Of a stretch of DNA of 64,000 nucleotides, positions 18,133-27,920 are shown piece after piece. The first letter of the stretch is position 1; each line of letters opens with the position of its first letter. The stretch is from contig JAEPMD010000001.1 of NCBI GenBank assembly GCA_017644105.1, positions 1-64,000 of the forward strand, given 5' to 3'. The position numbers and the translations under genes are program-made. The notes under the pieces are model-generated. The model saw only the letters and a list, made by a program, of their open reading frames with translations. It searched no databases and was not told the DNA's origin. This DNA comes from Rhizobiaceae bacterium. Lineage in GTDB: Bacteria; Pseudomonadota; Alphaproteobacteria; Rhizobiales; Rhizobiaceae.

Positions 18133-20205
18133 AACGGTATCAAAAATCTCACCGGTCAACCATGCGGGCCAATCACGCTCAAAAAATGACTTTGCACTTT
18201 CATCAAACCGGCGAATAGGCTGGGAGGAAACTTGCATCTGGTGACCGACCATGCGCACGATCAATTGCTCATTCTTGTGCTCGTCTTTCTCAGATCGAAA
18301 ACGAATGTCCTCAAGCGGCCCATGCGCAGATTGCGGCAAAGAATCTCCATCAGAATCACAGATGGCCCGCGCCCCACGGCTCCCACCGCCCTCAGAAATA
18401 TAATGATCAAGTGCAGCTAACACGGCTTCGGACGCCAGTGCCATTTGCTGCCATTGCAGAACGCGGACGATCTCACTGTCACGCATCGCGCTAATACCTT
18501 TGTCGCGAATTTTCGCGTTTAATGATTTAGCATCCCCGTATGCATCACGCACATCGCGCGCAAAGCATAGCACACCGGCTTGATCACTCATGCGCGCCTG
18601 TATATCTGCCCGCAAAGACTTAACTGTTAAATCACTCTCAAATTGGAGTACAGATTGAATATCTTTCATTGCGCGTCGCGCTGCATCTGCAACATCCGTC
18701 GACGCAGGTTCGCTAGCTTTTCCACTTGCACCAATATGTTCCCCGACGCGCGTGCCAAAAACCTGACCTGCATTAAGCGCTGATCCTCCAGGACGCGTCA
18801 CACCATGGGTTCCAGACGCTTCGCCAATTGCATAAATGCCTGCAATATTAGTGCGCCCCCAACTATCAACGGCAATGCCGCCATTCATATGCTGGTTGTT
18901 AACAGCAAACTCCAAGGGATCGTTTTTGATATCAACTTTGTAGCGGGCGTAAAGTTCAATCGCGAGCGGGTTCATATGCAACAAACGTTCGATGGGCATT
19001 TCTTGTGTTGCACCAGCGTTCTGTAAATAAACGCTGACATCATCATCAAGCCGATCTAGGCTGAAAGGTCGATCACCCGGCACGGCCAAAGGATTGCGAT
19101 TAAAATCCATAAGGACACGTCGGCCTTTTTGATTTTCCAAGACGATGGCAAGATCAACAAGGCTGGATTGGAAATCGAGCATGCGAGTCGCATGAAATGG
19201 CCATTGGTAACCTTTGCGAAAAATATTGGAGGCCATCTCTTGTGTGGTTCGATAATAATCACCTAGAAAATGATGCTCGATGCCATCCTCATCAACGGAA
19301 TAAATATGCGGGATCACCTGCACATAGGTGCCAGAAAGGTTCCATGGGAAACCTTCCCGGCGGGTGCCGATTCCAAACTGACTTTCAGTAATATTGACAA
19401 GTTCAAGCCCTGTTTCAAGCGCGAGCCCCAACGTGCCAAAACAGCTATTGGGAAATACGCTATCGCGATATAATTCGCCCGGACCACCTGCAGCAATCAC
19501 AAGTGCTGCACATTGGAAAATAATCAGACCCAAAGGATTGGCATCGGTCTGTAACCTTGGACGAATAGCTAGCAAACCGCTAACGCGTTTGGTATCTCCC
19601 TCGCCTTCAGTCAAAACCTTAATCGCCGTTGTATGATTGAAGAACGCGATGTCAAGTTGGATCGCTTCTTTAGCCAATACCTGGACCATCAGCCGCGATG
19701 TACGGGGCCCGCAAGAAGTTGCGCGACCCACCTCATCATGATCAGTTTGATATCGCAATGTCCCGCCCAAATCATCTTGCGGTAAAGGCAATCCCAAATA
19801 TTGCAGTGATGCCATCGCACGCGTTGAACCCACCGCTTCGATATAGGCGGTGTCTTCATCCATCGCGCCACCTGCGCGAATGGATCGCGCCATCTCTTTG
19901 AAATTATCACCTTGATCAGCCGTATTGGCCGTATGCAAAGTCTGTTTGTCAGAACCTGAACAAGCCGACGTTCCACCCCAGGCACTTTGGCTGATAATGG
20001 TCACATCCGCATTGCGGCGTTTGGCTTCAACGGCCGCACGCAAACCCGCAGCACCACTGCCCACTACAAGACATCCTGTCTGATGAACAGGTACCTCATA
20101 ATCATTGATGCGAATGGTTTTATCCAATTCAGGCTCAGCATTAAGGCGCGGCATATCCACATCTGTTAGCGCGTTCAAAATAGATTGCGGGATCTTCATA
20201 CTCAC
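18130..20205 (-). CDS. FAD-binding fumarate reductase/succinate dehydrogenase-like flavoprotein
   Basis: A 691-residue flavoprotein. The dinucleotide-binding motif is CLVVGSGAAGLRAAVEAKRR (residues 45-64); GGPGELYRDSVFPN and TRPGGSALNAGQVFGTRVGE near residue 470 are typical of the FAD_binding_2 family with covalent or tight FAD. It would oxidise or reduce a C-C bond or alcohol of an organic acid or sugar derivative; no iron-sulfur partner is adjacent, unlike true Frd/Sdh. A GTG at 20205 with AGGA upstream is likely the start (ATG at 20199 is the alternative). It is the last gene of the LacI-controlled GMC operon. Confidence 0.85.
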   Translation of the reverse strand: MSMKIPQSILNALTDVDMPRLNAEPELDKTIRINDYEVPVHQTGCLVVGSGAAGLRAAVEAKRRNADVTIISQSAWGGTSACSGSDKQTLHTANTADQGDNFKEMARSIRAGGAMDEDTAYIEAVGSTRAMASLQYLGLPLPQDDLGGTLRYQTDHDEVGRATSCGPRTSRLMVQVLAKEAIQLDIAFFNHTTAIKVLTEGEGDTKRVSGLLAIRPRLQTDANPLGLIIFQCAALVIAAGGPGELYRDSVFPNSCFGTLGLALETGLELVNITESQFGIGTRREGFPWNLSGTYVQVIPHIYSVDEDGIEHHFLGDYYRTTQEMASNIFRKGYQWPFHATRMLDFQSSLVDLAIVLENQKGRRVLMDFNRNPLAVPGDRPFSLDRLDDDVSVYLQNAGATQEMPIERLLHMNPLAIELYARYKVDIKNDPLEFAVNNQHMNGGIAVDSWGRTNIAGIYAIGEASGTHGVTRPGGSALNAGQVFGTRVGEHIGASGKASEPASTDVADAARRAMKDIQSVLQFESDLTVKSLRADIQARMSDQAGVLCFARDVRDAYGDAKSLNAKIRDKGISAMRDSEIVRVLQWQQMALASEAVLAALDHYISEGGGSRGARAICDSDGDSLPQSAHGPLEDIRFRSEKDEHKNEQLIVRMVGHQMQVSSQPIRRFDESAKSFFERDWPAWLTGEIFDTV

Positions 20206-20234
20206 GAGGGTACTCGTCCTTTCAAGTCCAGATA

Positions 20235-21398
20235 TTATTTAATATCGACCCACGCATTAAGGCGCGAGGATTCCATGCAAGCATCAATGATCTGGCAGAT
20301 GTGATGACCATTTTCAAAAGTTGGCCACATGGGCTGATTTTCGGTGATTGATTTGATCACTTCAGCTGCCTCGATAATTTTACTTTCGTTATAGCCAACG
20401 GCAAAATTGGGCAGCGGTGAAAACTTTTGAAATGTTTCATGCTCCGGTCCGACATCAATTTCGCGAAAGCCACGTCGACCCACACCATCATTATTGGAAT
20501 AAAACCTGATGCGGTTGATCTCGTCATAATTATAAACAAGACTGCCCTTGGTGCCATAAATCTCATAGCCCTGCATGAACTTGCGGCCCGTGGCCACGCG
20601 CGAAAAATCAACCAAGCCGCGGGCGCCATTGGCAAACCGACAAAGAACATTGGATCCATCAGGATTGGTAATATCGGCCCATTCTTCATCGCCTTTCAGC
20701 TCAGGCACTTCGCCAAATGCTAAACCATCCACCACCGGGCGCTTTGGTGCTGTAATATAATTATCAGCAATCAAAGAGGTGACATTGCCAACAAGAAATT
20801 CCATGAAACTAAATACATGGCTACCCGTATCACCAACAATACCCGTGGGGGCTAAATCACCATTGGCGCGCCACATATAAGGCGCATGCGGGTCACCATA
20901 AACATCAATATGCTGACAACCTTTAAACAGTTTAATCTCACCGATTTCGCCGGCATCAATCAGCTCTTTTGCAAGATCATGAACAGGATTGCGCGGAAAG
21001 GCATGACCAACGCGCGTAATCAATCCTTTGTCGCGGGCAATATCTGCCAATTCACGCGCTTCTTCTGCTGTATCCGCAAGCGGCTTTTCACAAAAAACAT
21101 GCTTGCCAGCTAGTAGCGCTGCCTTTGCCACATCATAATGCAAATTGTCAGGAAGACAGATATCAATCAGATCGACGTCAGGATCGTTCACGGCCTCTTG
21201 CCAAGTCTTGTAGATTTTAGCGTCAGGTGCGCGTTCACTCAACTCTTGTGCAGATGATGAATTTCCTTCAACCAGTGCCACTACTTTTGCCTTGCCATGA
21301 CTATCACCAAAGAAATGCGGGAATGTTTGATAGGCCATCGTGTGGACTTTTCCCATCCAACCGGACGCACCCAATACGGCAACTCTCACGTCTTTCAT
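20235..21398 (-). CDS. Gfo/Idh/MocA family oxidoreductase
   Basis: A 387-residue NAD(P)-dependent sugar or cyclitol dehydrogenase. The N-terminal Rossmann motif is VAVLGASGWMGKVHTMAY, followed by the family's HVFCEKPLADTAEEARELAD (catalytic-type EKP) and GHAFPRNP. The C-terminal alpha/beta domain has DTGSHVFSFMEFLVG, with the conserved Asp/His pair. AGAAGGAAAG precedes the ATG at 21398, so the ten-residue upstream extension is rejected. It sits between the Dabb protein and the flavoprotein in the LacI-type regulon, indicating stepwise oxidation of a polyol or sugar. Substrate unknown. Confidence 0.93.
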   Translation of the reverse strand: MKDVRVAVLGASGWMGKVHTMAYQTFPHFFGDSHGKAKVVALVEGNSSSAQELSERAPDAKIYKTWQEAVNDPDVDLIDICLPDNLHYDVAKAALLAGKHVFCEKPLADTAEEARELADIARDKGLITRVGHAFPRNPVHDLAKELIDAGEIGEIKLFKGCQHIDVYGDPHAPYMWRANGDLAPTGIVGDTGSHVFSFMEFLVGNVTSLIADNYITAPKRPVVDGLAFGEVPELKGDEEWADITNPDGSNVLCRFANGARGLVDFSRVATGRKFMQGYEIYGTKGSLVYNYDEINRIRFYSNNDGVGRRGFREIDVGPEHETFQKFSPLPNFAVGYNESKIIEAAEVIKSITENQPMWPTFENGHHICQIIDACMESSRLNAWVDIK

Positions 21399-21441
21399 CT
21401 GCTTTCCTTCTTGCTTTTTAACTGGCAATCATCACTTGTCA

Positions 21442-21750
21442 TTAGACATCAAGATCAAGCACCAAAATTCCATCAATGCCGCCGATCGCATTTTCAACGA
21501 GCTGGCCACCAAGCGCCTTATGTTCTTCGTTATCCGCGTAATTTTGCAACGCATCCCAACTATCAAAATCAATCACAAATCCATGCATATATCCGCGTTC
21601 AATTTGCTCAGGGCTCTCTGAGCGACCACCGGTGAAATTTAAAGCGCCGGGGAGCTTCTCAACCAATTGGGACAAACCGGCATAAATCTCAGCGATCTTA
21701 TCTTCCGATGTTTCAAGTTTGAATTTAGTCAATACGATATGACGGATCAT
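21442..21750 (-). CDS. Dabb (stress-responsive A/B barrel) domain protein
   Basis: A 102-residue protein of the Dabb family (MIRHIVLTKFK at the start, YMHGFVIDFDSWDALQNYADN in the middle, VLDLDV at the end), a ferredoxin-like dimeric barrel. Some members are sugar-acid or ring-cleavage-associated enzymes or binding proteins, but most are uncharacterised. Its ATG shares a base with the GMC stop (TGATG), so it is translationally coupled to that dehydrogenase and probably acts in the same pathway. Confidence 0.88.
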   Translation of the reverse strand: MIRHIVLTKFKLETSEDKIAEIYAGLSQLVEKLPGALNFTGGRSESPEQIERGYMHGFVIDFDSWDALQNYADNEEHKALGGQLVENAIGGIDGILVLDLDV

Positions 21751-23339
21751 CACATAATTCCTTGATCTTGTTTGATCATGTCGGCAGCTTTTTCGCCGAT
21801 CATAATTGCGGGTGCATTTGTGTTAGATGAATTTACAGTTGGCATGATGGACGCATCGGCAACACGTAGTCCTTCAATGCCATTAAAGCGCAAACGTGTA
21901 TCGAGTACCGCTTCGTCATCACTTCCCATCCGGCAGGTACCAGCGCAATGGTGTGATGTTTTCGAATGCTCACATATGAAGTTGAAATAATCTTCATCTG
22001 TTTGAACAGATGGCCCCGGCAAACGTTCCGCCATAATATATGGTTTGAGCGCATCTTGCGCTAAGATGTCCTGAACCAATTTAAGACCACGGATCGACAT
22101 CTCACGATCGTAGGGATCGCTCAAATAATTAGGATCAATCAGCGGCATGTCTTTTGGGTTATCAGATTGCAATCTCACTGTACCGCGAGAACGTGGACGC
22201 AAGTGGCAAGCATTTAATGTCACGCCGCCATTGGCCATTACCTCAACACCGGCTTCAATACCAGTGCCCAAACCCAAATGCATCTGAATATCAGGCGAAC
22301 GCGCATTTTCATCGGCATACCAAAACCCACCCGTTTCAAACAGACTAGAAGCGACGGGCCCTTTGCGCGTGAAAATATATTGTAGTCCCGCCAAAGCCGA
22401 CAAATGCAGTTTGGCAAATCGATCATAGGTATGCGGACCAGTCACCTCACAAATTGCATAAAGATCAAGATGATCCTGCAAGTTTGAGCCAACGCCCGGC
22501 TGATCATAGACAACATCTATACCCAGCGCCTTTAACTCATCAGCTGGACCAATCCCGGATAATTGCAACAAGCGCGGTGAACCAATTGCACCGGATGAGA
22601 GAATAACCTCTTTATCTGCGATGAGTTTTTCGCCACCCACCATCTCAACGCCCGTCGCACGGCCATGCTCAACAATAATGCGTTTCACTTGTGCATTTAA
22701 TTGAACGGTAAGATTGCTGCGACTTTTAACCGGAGCGAGAAAAGCCATGGCAGCTGAAGAACGGCGGGCATTTTTTTGTGTAAGTTGATAGTAACCAACG
22801 CCATCTTGCTGAGCACCATTCATATCCTTGTTGTGCGGAATACCAAGCTGGCCTGCAGATTGGATATATGCATCGCAAATTGGCAATGGCGCCCTTGGTT
22901 GCGACACACCTAATGGACCATCTTGCCCATGATACTCACCGGAATAGGTGTCGTTGTTTTCAGGTTTTTTAAAATATGGAAGCACATCTGAATAAGCCCA
23001 GCCGTCGCATCCCATCTGCCGCCAATCATCGTAATCTTGCGCCGCACCGCGCGTATAAATCTGCGCGTTAATAGCAGACCCGCCACCAATGACTTTGGCT
23101 TGTGTATAGTTAAAAACCTTTCCTTGCATCGATGTTTGTGGCGTTGTCGACCAACCCCATGCACCAATGCCTTTGGTCATTTTCGCAAAACCCGCTGGCA
23201 AATGAAAAAACGGATGACGGTCGCTGCCGCCAGCCTCAAGCAACAACACCGAAACCTCGGGATTTTCACTCAAACGAGCTGCCAAAACAGACCCTGCGGA
23301 TCCACCGCCAATAATGATGAAATCATAACCCTTCGTCAT
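21750..23339 (-). CDS. GMC-family FAD oxidoreductase (choline dehydrogenase-like)
   Basis: A 529-residue GMC flavoenzyme: FAD motif DFIIIGGGSAGSVLAARLSE (residues 5-24), GMC signature 1 near KVIGGGSAINAQIYTRGAAQ, signature 2 GAIGSPRLLQLSGIGP (about 250-265), and the catalytic His-Asn region SHHCAGTCRMG to VNSSNTNAPAIMIGEKAA. It oxidises a primary alcohol or polyol. It is the first gene of the unit driven by the promoter at 23533-23561, whose spacer holds a LacI-type operator. The name choline dehydrogenase would be a guess; no betaine genes are present. Confidence 0.93.
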   Translation of the reverse strand: MTKGYDFIIIGGGSAGSVLAARLSENPEVSVLLLEAGGSDRHPFFHLPAGFAKMTKGIGAWGWSTTPQTSMQGKVFNYTQAKVIGGGSAINAQIYTRGAAQDYDDWRQMGCDGWAYSDVLPYFKKPENNDTYSGEYHGQDGPLGVSQPRAPLPICDAYIQSAGQLGIPHNKDMNGAQQDGVGYYQLTQKNARRSSAAMAFLAPVKSRSNLTVQLNAQVKRIIVEHGRATGVEMVGGEKLIADKEVILSSGAIGSPRLLQLSGIGPADELKALGIDVVYDQPGVGSNLQDHLDLYAICEVTGPHTYDRFAKLHLSALAGLQYIFTRKGPVASSLFETGGFWYADENARSPDIQMHLGLGTGIEAGVEVMANGGVTLNACHLRPRSRGTVRLQSDNPKDMPLIDPNYLSDPYDREMSIRGLKLVQDILAQDALKPYIMAERLPGPSVQTDEDYFNFICEHSKTSHHCAGTCRMGSDDEAVLDTRLRFNGIEGLRVADASIMPTVNSSNTNAPAIMIGEKAADMIKQDQGIM

Positions 23340-23606
23340 GCGACCAACCCCAAACTGACATTATGTTGAGCATAGCACATTGAGCTTATATTCAAGCTTT
23401 TTTCCCACATATCCATCATCATTATCTTTATCACATTTCCCAAAGCGCAGACTGTGTTTTTCTACAACGTAAAACAAGATTTACTGGCTTCATAAAACCA
23501 CGCAAGATCTTGCGTGATCCCATCATAAAACTTATATACTGGAACGTTCCAATTTTGGCAATAAAAAACTTTTATACTATATCTATCAACACGTTAGTTC
23601 AAATTC
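23340..23606. other. Intergenic region between the GMC operon and the VOC gene
   Basis: Besides the operator-promoter at 23533-23561, the 267-bp gap holds about 190 bp of AT-rich leader for the GMC transcript. I found no open reading frame or clear terminator in it. Confidence 0.5.
23533..23561 (-). promoter_or_regulatory. LacI-type operator inside a sigma-70 promoter, upstream of the GMC operon
   Basis: On the minus strand, TTGCCA (23561-23556) and TATATA (23538-23533) are separated by exactly 17 bp. The palindrome TGGAACGTTCCA (23540-23551), a CG-centred LacI-family site, fills that spacer. Binding there would block RNA polymerase. The site is about 200 bp before the GMC start; the same palindrome occurs twice at 35.0 kb. 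Confidence 0.85.
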
Positions 23607-24020
23607 TCACAATGTCTCATAGAGTTCGATGGGAAGATCGTCAGGGTCTGCAAAAAACGTAAAACGTGAACCGGTCAATTTATCAATGCGAATAGGCTCT
23701 AATTCCAAACCGAGCGCCGTCAAACGCGCAATCTCACCTTCAATATCTGAAACACGAAAGGCTAGATGTCTCAGCCCGCATGCCTCGGGTCGCGACACGC
23801 GTTTTGGCGGTTTGGGAAACGAGAATAATTCCAATTGCCCACCACCTGGAATTTGCAAATCAAGCTTCCAAGATTGACGCTCAGATCGATAGGTCTCAGC
23901 GATGACTTTTAGACCCAGAATTTGCGTATAAAAATGTTTTGAAACATCATAATTGCTGGCAATAAGTGCAACATGATGAAAGCCGGTGATCAAAGTATTT
24001 TTGGCATCGATATCAGACAA
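23607..24020 (-). CDS. VOC-family protein (glyoxalase/YaeR-like)
   Basis: A 137-residue single-chain vicinal oxygen chelate protein: GFHHVALIASNYDVSKHFYTQ at the N-terminus carries the first metal-ligand His, GGQLELFSFP a Glu in the middle, LRHLAFRVSDIEGEIARL the second-repeat His, and LPIELYETL the final Glu. This is the glyoxalase I/YaeR group; the substrate is unknown. It is the last gene of the long minus-strand unit starting at 34.9 kb, directly after the LacI regulator, suggesting isomerisation or detoxification of a pathway intermediate. Confidence 0.88.
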   Translation of the reverse strand: MSDIDAKNTLITGFHHVALIASNYDVSKHFYTQILGLKVIAETYRSERQSWKLDLQIPGGGQLELFSFPKPPKRVSRPEACGLRHLAFRVSDIEGEIARLTALGLELEPIRIDKLTGSRFTFFADPDDLPIELYETL

Positions 24021-24070
24021 ATCAGATCTCCACTCTAAAGCGTTCGTGAAAAATTACGTTTAAACAAACA

Positions 24071-25093
24071 TCACGTCGTTGAACGCAATATCAATTCCAC
24101 CGGCATGCGTTCGGGCGTATTTGGATGAATATCTTTTTCAAGCCAATCAAGCAGTAATTGGGTAGTCCATTTGCCAAAAGCATTAACATCACAACGCACC
24201 GTCGACAATGCCGGAAAACTTTGAGCTGCTTCTTCGATGTCGTCAAATCCGATGAGCGAGAAATCATCTCCAAGTTTCACACCTGCTTCCGCAAATCCAG
24301 CGATCATCCCGATTGCGACCAGATCGTTAAACGCCATGGCGGCATCAATGTTTGAATGATTTTTTGCAATATCGAGAGCTGTCTTATAACCAAAGGCTCG
24401 ACTGGCATCACCGGAAAATGTTTGCAGATTTATCTTATGCTGTTTTGAAATTTCTTCCAGACCGCTTCGTCGTTCGGTCATGATGTCAGTGCCTTCAACA
24501 CCACCAACAAAAGCGATATTTTTTGCACCGCCTTTGACCAGATGTTTAGCTGCCGCAACACTACCTTCGTGATAATCCATCGAGCAGAAAGGGATCTTAT
24601 CGCGGTGAAACTTTGACTGCCGCAATACTTGCATGACCGGAACGCCAGCGTTTAACACCGCTTCAAGATCCTTGCCATCGCCACCATAGCTCGGCGCAAT
24701 CAATAGTGCATCTACACCATGCTCCAGCATCGAACTAATAACATTTGCCTGAATTTTTGGATCTTCATTTGAATTGCCGACAACGGCCGCATAGCCACGT
24801 TCGGACAATGCCATTTGTGCCGTAACACCCAGCTCGGTGTAAAAAGGGTTTCTCAAATTATTGATAACTAATCCGATCAGCCCAGCATTGGCACCACGTA
24901 AATTGGCTGCACCACGATTATAGACATACCCGGTTTCACGCATTGCTTCGCGCACTTTATCGCGCGTATCAGATTTCACAGTTGGACTATTTTGCAAAAC
25001 CAAAGACACCGTCGATTTCGATACGCCAGCAAGTTTGGCCACATCAATAATCGTCGGGCGTTTGTTCATATTTGCGTTCATCCATTGTCGCAT
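24071..25093 (-). CDS. LacI-family transcriptional regulator
   Basis: A 340-residue repressor with LacI HTH (TIIDVAKLAGVSKSTVSLVLQ, about residues 14-34), hinge helix region and a periplasmic-binding-protein-like effector domain (GLIGLVINNLRNPFYTELG; AMAFNDLVAIGMIAGFAEAG; SLIGFDDIEEAAQSFPALSTV). It should bind the CG-centred palindromes at 23540-23551, 35020-35033 and 35045-35056. The first ATG at 25093 is used, but ATGs at 25081 and 25069 also fit; none has a strong ribosome-binding site. It lies inside the unit it probably controls. Confidence 0.93.
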   Translation of the reverse strand: MRQWMNANMNKRPTIIDVAKLAGVSKSTVSLVLQNSPTVKSDTRDKVREAMRETGYVYNRGAANLRGANAGLIGLVINNLRNPFYTELGVTAQMALSERGYAAVVGNSNEDPKIQANVISSMLEHGVDALLIAPSYGGDGKDLEAVLNAGVPVMQVLRQSKFHRDKIPFCSMDYHEGSVAAAKHLVKGGAKNIAFVGGVEGTDIMTERRSGLEEISKQHKINLQTFSGDASRAFGYKTALDIAKNHSNIDAAMAFNDLVAIGMIAGFAEAGVKLGDDFSLIGFDDIEEAAQSFPALSTVRCDVNAFGKWTTQLLLDWLEKDIHPNTPERMPVELILRSTT

Positions 25094-25217
25094 GCGTAAA
25101 AAACTTACCCGACAGGCTTACTGGTATTTCAGTTGTTGTGCAATCATTCGACCAAATCCAAACACCTGAAACAATCGACTCATCAACAGTTTCATACCAT
25201 TTAACTGTGCTGAATGC

Positions 25218-26720
25218 TTAAAGAGCTTTCGTAGTTTCTTGGATATAATCGCCGACACGCAAGGCTTGCGCCGCGATAGTCAAGGCTGGATTGACTGCAG
25301 CTGATGTCGGCAAGAAACTCGCATCCACCACAAAAAGATTGGCGTGATCATGGGCTCTACAATAAAGATCCAGCACACTATCTTTCGGGTCTGCGCCAAA
25401 TTTAAGCGTCCCACATTGATGCGAGGGTGTACGACGATCAAACGCACGGGATAACACAAGCGGGAAACCAGATTGTTTAAAAACCTGTTTGGCACGTTTA
25501 ACCAAAGCTTGATGGCACTGCCAGTTTGAACGTTTCCATTCCAGCCGTATTTGATCTTTTTCAATCGTCACACGACTATCGCGATTGGGAAGGTCTTCGC
25601 TCATCACATACCAATCGACGGAATGGTTCGCGACATAGCTGGCCAAGGCTTTTGGCAAACCAGATTGCGCAGATAAAATCGAACCTGAAATTTTGCCCAA
25701 GAGTTGAACATTGCCAAGTGGCATATTTTGAGGGCCACCGGTGAAATAAAAATCATTGAACTGAAGCGTTTTCTGATACACCGAACTATTCTTGCGAAAC
25801 GGATGTAATGCCAATACAGCGGTACAGTTATGGTTCATGAAATTTCGGCCCACCATATCAGATGAATTTGCCAGACCTCTTGGATGAGCTTCATTGGCAG
25901 AGCGAAGTAATAAAACTGCAGAATTAATCGCCCCCGCTGCCAGAATAACCAATTTAGGCTTTATAGATTTCGGCGCCCCGCCTTGGGTATATCGCACTTC
26001 AGAAATATCGCCATTGCCATCCGTTAACAATCTATCGACATGGCAATTCACCTCAAGGGTCACGTTCTCGGAAGATAATGCTTTCGCTAAAGGTATGGTT
26101 TCAGCGTCACCCTTCGCACCAGTTGTGTCGGGAAATGCATCCCAAGGCGTGTTACCCCTGGCGAGCCAGGATTTCACATCTACACTAAGCGGCAAAGATG
26201 ATGGTGATACACCAGCTTTTGTTAACCGCTCTCGCAATTCTCGAATAGAAGGCTCATCTTCAATCGGGCTATTGGGATATTGACCAGAGTGGCGCGGCTC
26301 TGTGGGATCTTGTGTCTCATCGCCTGAAACGTCAAACAGTTCTTCCGCCCTTTGATACCATGGTTCAAGTGCATCATAGGTGATTGGCCATGCAGGTGAT
26401 GTGCCGCCCAAATGCGCAACCTTTTCAAAATCACGTTCGCGATAACGCAGCAAAACCGAGCCATAGAACTTGGTATTGCCACCAACATTATAATAATTCC
26501 CGGGATTAAACGATTTGCCTTCACCATCAATCCAGGTTTCTTCCGGACGGAAATATCCATCCCGAAAGATCGCAATGTCGTCTCGCGCTTCTTTTGTGTC
26601 TGATAGACGATCACCGCGTTCTAAAATGACAATCCGTCGTCCGGATCCCGCCAATGAAGCGGCTATTGTTGCACCGCCCATGCCGGACCCGATGATGACA
26701 ATATCGACTTCATCGCTCAT
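25218..26720 (-). CDS. GMC-family FAD oxidoreductase (pyranose oxidase/gluconate dehydrogenase-like branch)
   Basis: A 500-residue flavoenzyme with FAD motif DIVIIGSGMGGATIAASLAG (residues 6-25), a glycine-rich YYNVGGNTKFYGSVLLRYRE segment, and a C-terminal catalytic pair in SHQCGTLKFG (His) and AAVNPALTIAAQAL (Asn). This branch oxidises sugars or cyclitols and is only distantly related to the GMC enzyme at 21750-23339. Its ATG shares a base with the stop of the ABC ATPase gene, placing it in the transporter unit and suggesting it acts on the imported compound. Confidence 0.9.
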   Translation of the reverse strand: MSDEVDIVIIGSGMGGATIAASLAGSGRRIVILERGDRLSDTKEARDDIAIFRDGYFRPEETWIDGEGKSFNPGNYYNVGGNTKFYGSVLLRYRERDFEKVAHLGGTSPAWPITYDALEPWYQRAEELFDVSGDETQDPTEPRHSGQYPNSPIEDEPSIRELRERLTKAGVSPSSLPLSVDVKSWLARGNTPWDAFPDTTGAKGDAETIPLAKALSSENVTLEVNCHVDRLLTDGNGDISEVRYTQGGAPKSIKPKLVILAAGAINSAVLLLRSANEAHPRGLANSSDMVGRNFMNHNCTAVLALHPFRKNSSVYQKTLQFNDFYFTGGPQNMPLGNVQLLGKISGSILSAQSGLPKALASYVANHSVDWYVMSEDLPNRDSRVTIEKDQIRLEWKRSNWQCHQALVKRAKQVFKQSGFPLVLSRAFDRRTPSHQCGTLKFGADPKDSVLDLYCRAHDHANLFVVDASFLPTSAAVNPALTIAAQALRVGDYIQETTKAL

Positions 26721-27835
26721 TAGGGAATGCGCATTTCCGTGTCAGTGTCAAAGACCACGGCCTTATCCATATTGATCGCGAACCGCGCCTGACTTCCCGG
26801 CTTCACTTGCACATCAGCGCGCATTCGTGCGTTACATTCCTTACCGCCCAATGTGGTCATCACAAAAGTGTCGGAACCCGCGGGTTCTGTCACAATCACC
26901 TCATTGTCGATTTCAACAATGTTGGACGCATCGCGATCAGCACCGCCAGGATCAGTAAAGGCTTCAGGGCGAATGCCTAAGATAACCGTTTTCCCAACAT
27001 ATGATTTCAATTCATCCGATGGCGATGAGAATGGCAGCGAAACCGTTTGTCCATGCGCGTTAGATGTTTCTGCCGCAATTCCTTTATCCAGCTTGACGAT
27101 TTTGACCGGCACCAGATTCATCGATGGTGAACCCATAAAGGTCGCAACAAACAGATTATTTGGCGTGTTGTAAATTTCTTTTGGCGTGCCGAGTTGCTGC
27201 ACATAACCGCCATTCATCACTGCAATACGAGTGGATAATGTCATCGCTTCAATTTGATCATGGGTCACATAAACAATTGTGGCTCCCAATTTCTGGTGCA
27301 GTTTTTTAATTTCCGTGCGCATATCAACGCGAAGTTTTGCGTCCAGGTTGGAAAGCGGTTCATCGAATAAAAACACATCAGGATCGCGCACAAGGGCACG
27401 CCCCATGGCGACCCGTTGACGTTGCCCACCTGATAATTGCCCAGGCTTTCGATCAAGCAATTGTTCGATCTGCAAAAGTTTAGCAACATTGTTCATCGCT
27501 TTTTCACGCTCAGGCTTGGGAACATCATGCATCTCCAAGCCAAAGGTAATGTTTTGCCCAACAGACATATTCGGATAAAGCGCATAGGACTGAAACACCA
27601 TGGCTATATTGCGCTTAGATGGATGTACACCATTCATCGTCGTGCCTTTAATGGCAATCTCACCTGAGGTGATTTCTTCAAGCCCAGCAATCATATTGAG
27701 CAAAGTTGATTTACCGCAACCCGATGGCCCCACAAGCACGAGGAATTCACCCTCCTCAACTTCGATATCCACCTTGTGAAGAACCTCAAGTTCCCCATAG
27801 GATTTTGTCGCATTTTTTATATCAAGAAATCCCAT
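26720..27835 (-). CDS. Carbohydrate ABC transporter ATP-binding protein (UgpC/MalK type)
   Basis: A 371-residue ATPase: Walker [10 protein letters not shown] (about 38-46), signature [16 protein letters not shown] (about 135-150), Walker [18 protein letters not shown]-loop YVTHDQ, and a C-terminal TOBE/OB region (about 240-365) as in MalK/UgpC. It powers import by the two permeases just upstream. It is cytoplasmic and membrane-associated. Confidence 0.95.
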   Translation of the reverse strand: MGFLDIKNATKSYGELEVLHKVDIEVEEGEFLVLVGPSGCGKSTLLNMIAGLEEITSGEIAIKGTTMNGVHPSKRNIAMVFQSYALYPNMSVGQNITFGLEMHDVPKPEREKAMNNVAKLLQIEQLLDRKPGQLSGGQRQRVAMGRALVRDPDVFLFDEPLSNLDAKLRVDMRTEIKKLHQKLGATIVYVTHDQIEAMTLSTRIAVMNGGYVQQLGTPKEIYNTPNNLFVATFMGSPSMNLVPVKIVKLDKGIAAETSNAHGQTVSLPFSSPSDELKSYVGKTVILGIRPEAFTDPGGADRDASNIVEIDNEVIVTEPAGSDTFVMTTLGGKECNARMRADVQVKPGSQARFAINMDKAVVFDTDTEMRIP

Positions 27836-27920
27836 TTGGATTCTCCAATTTCATTTTACTTTGAACCCTTATTCCAACTCTGCGGAAACTGGATTTATGA
27901 TGAACACACATCTTGTTTTG

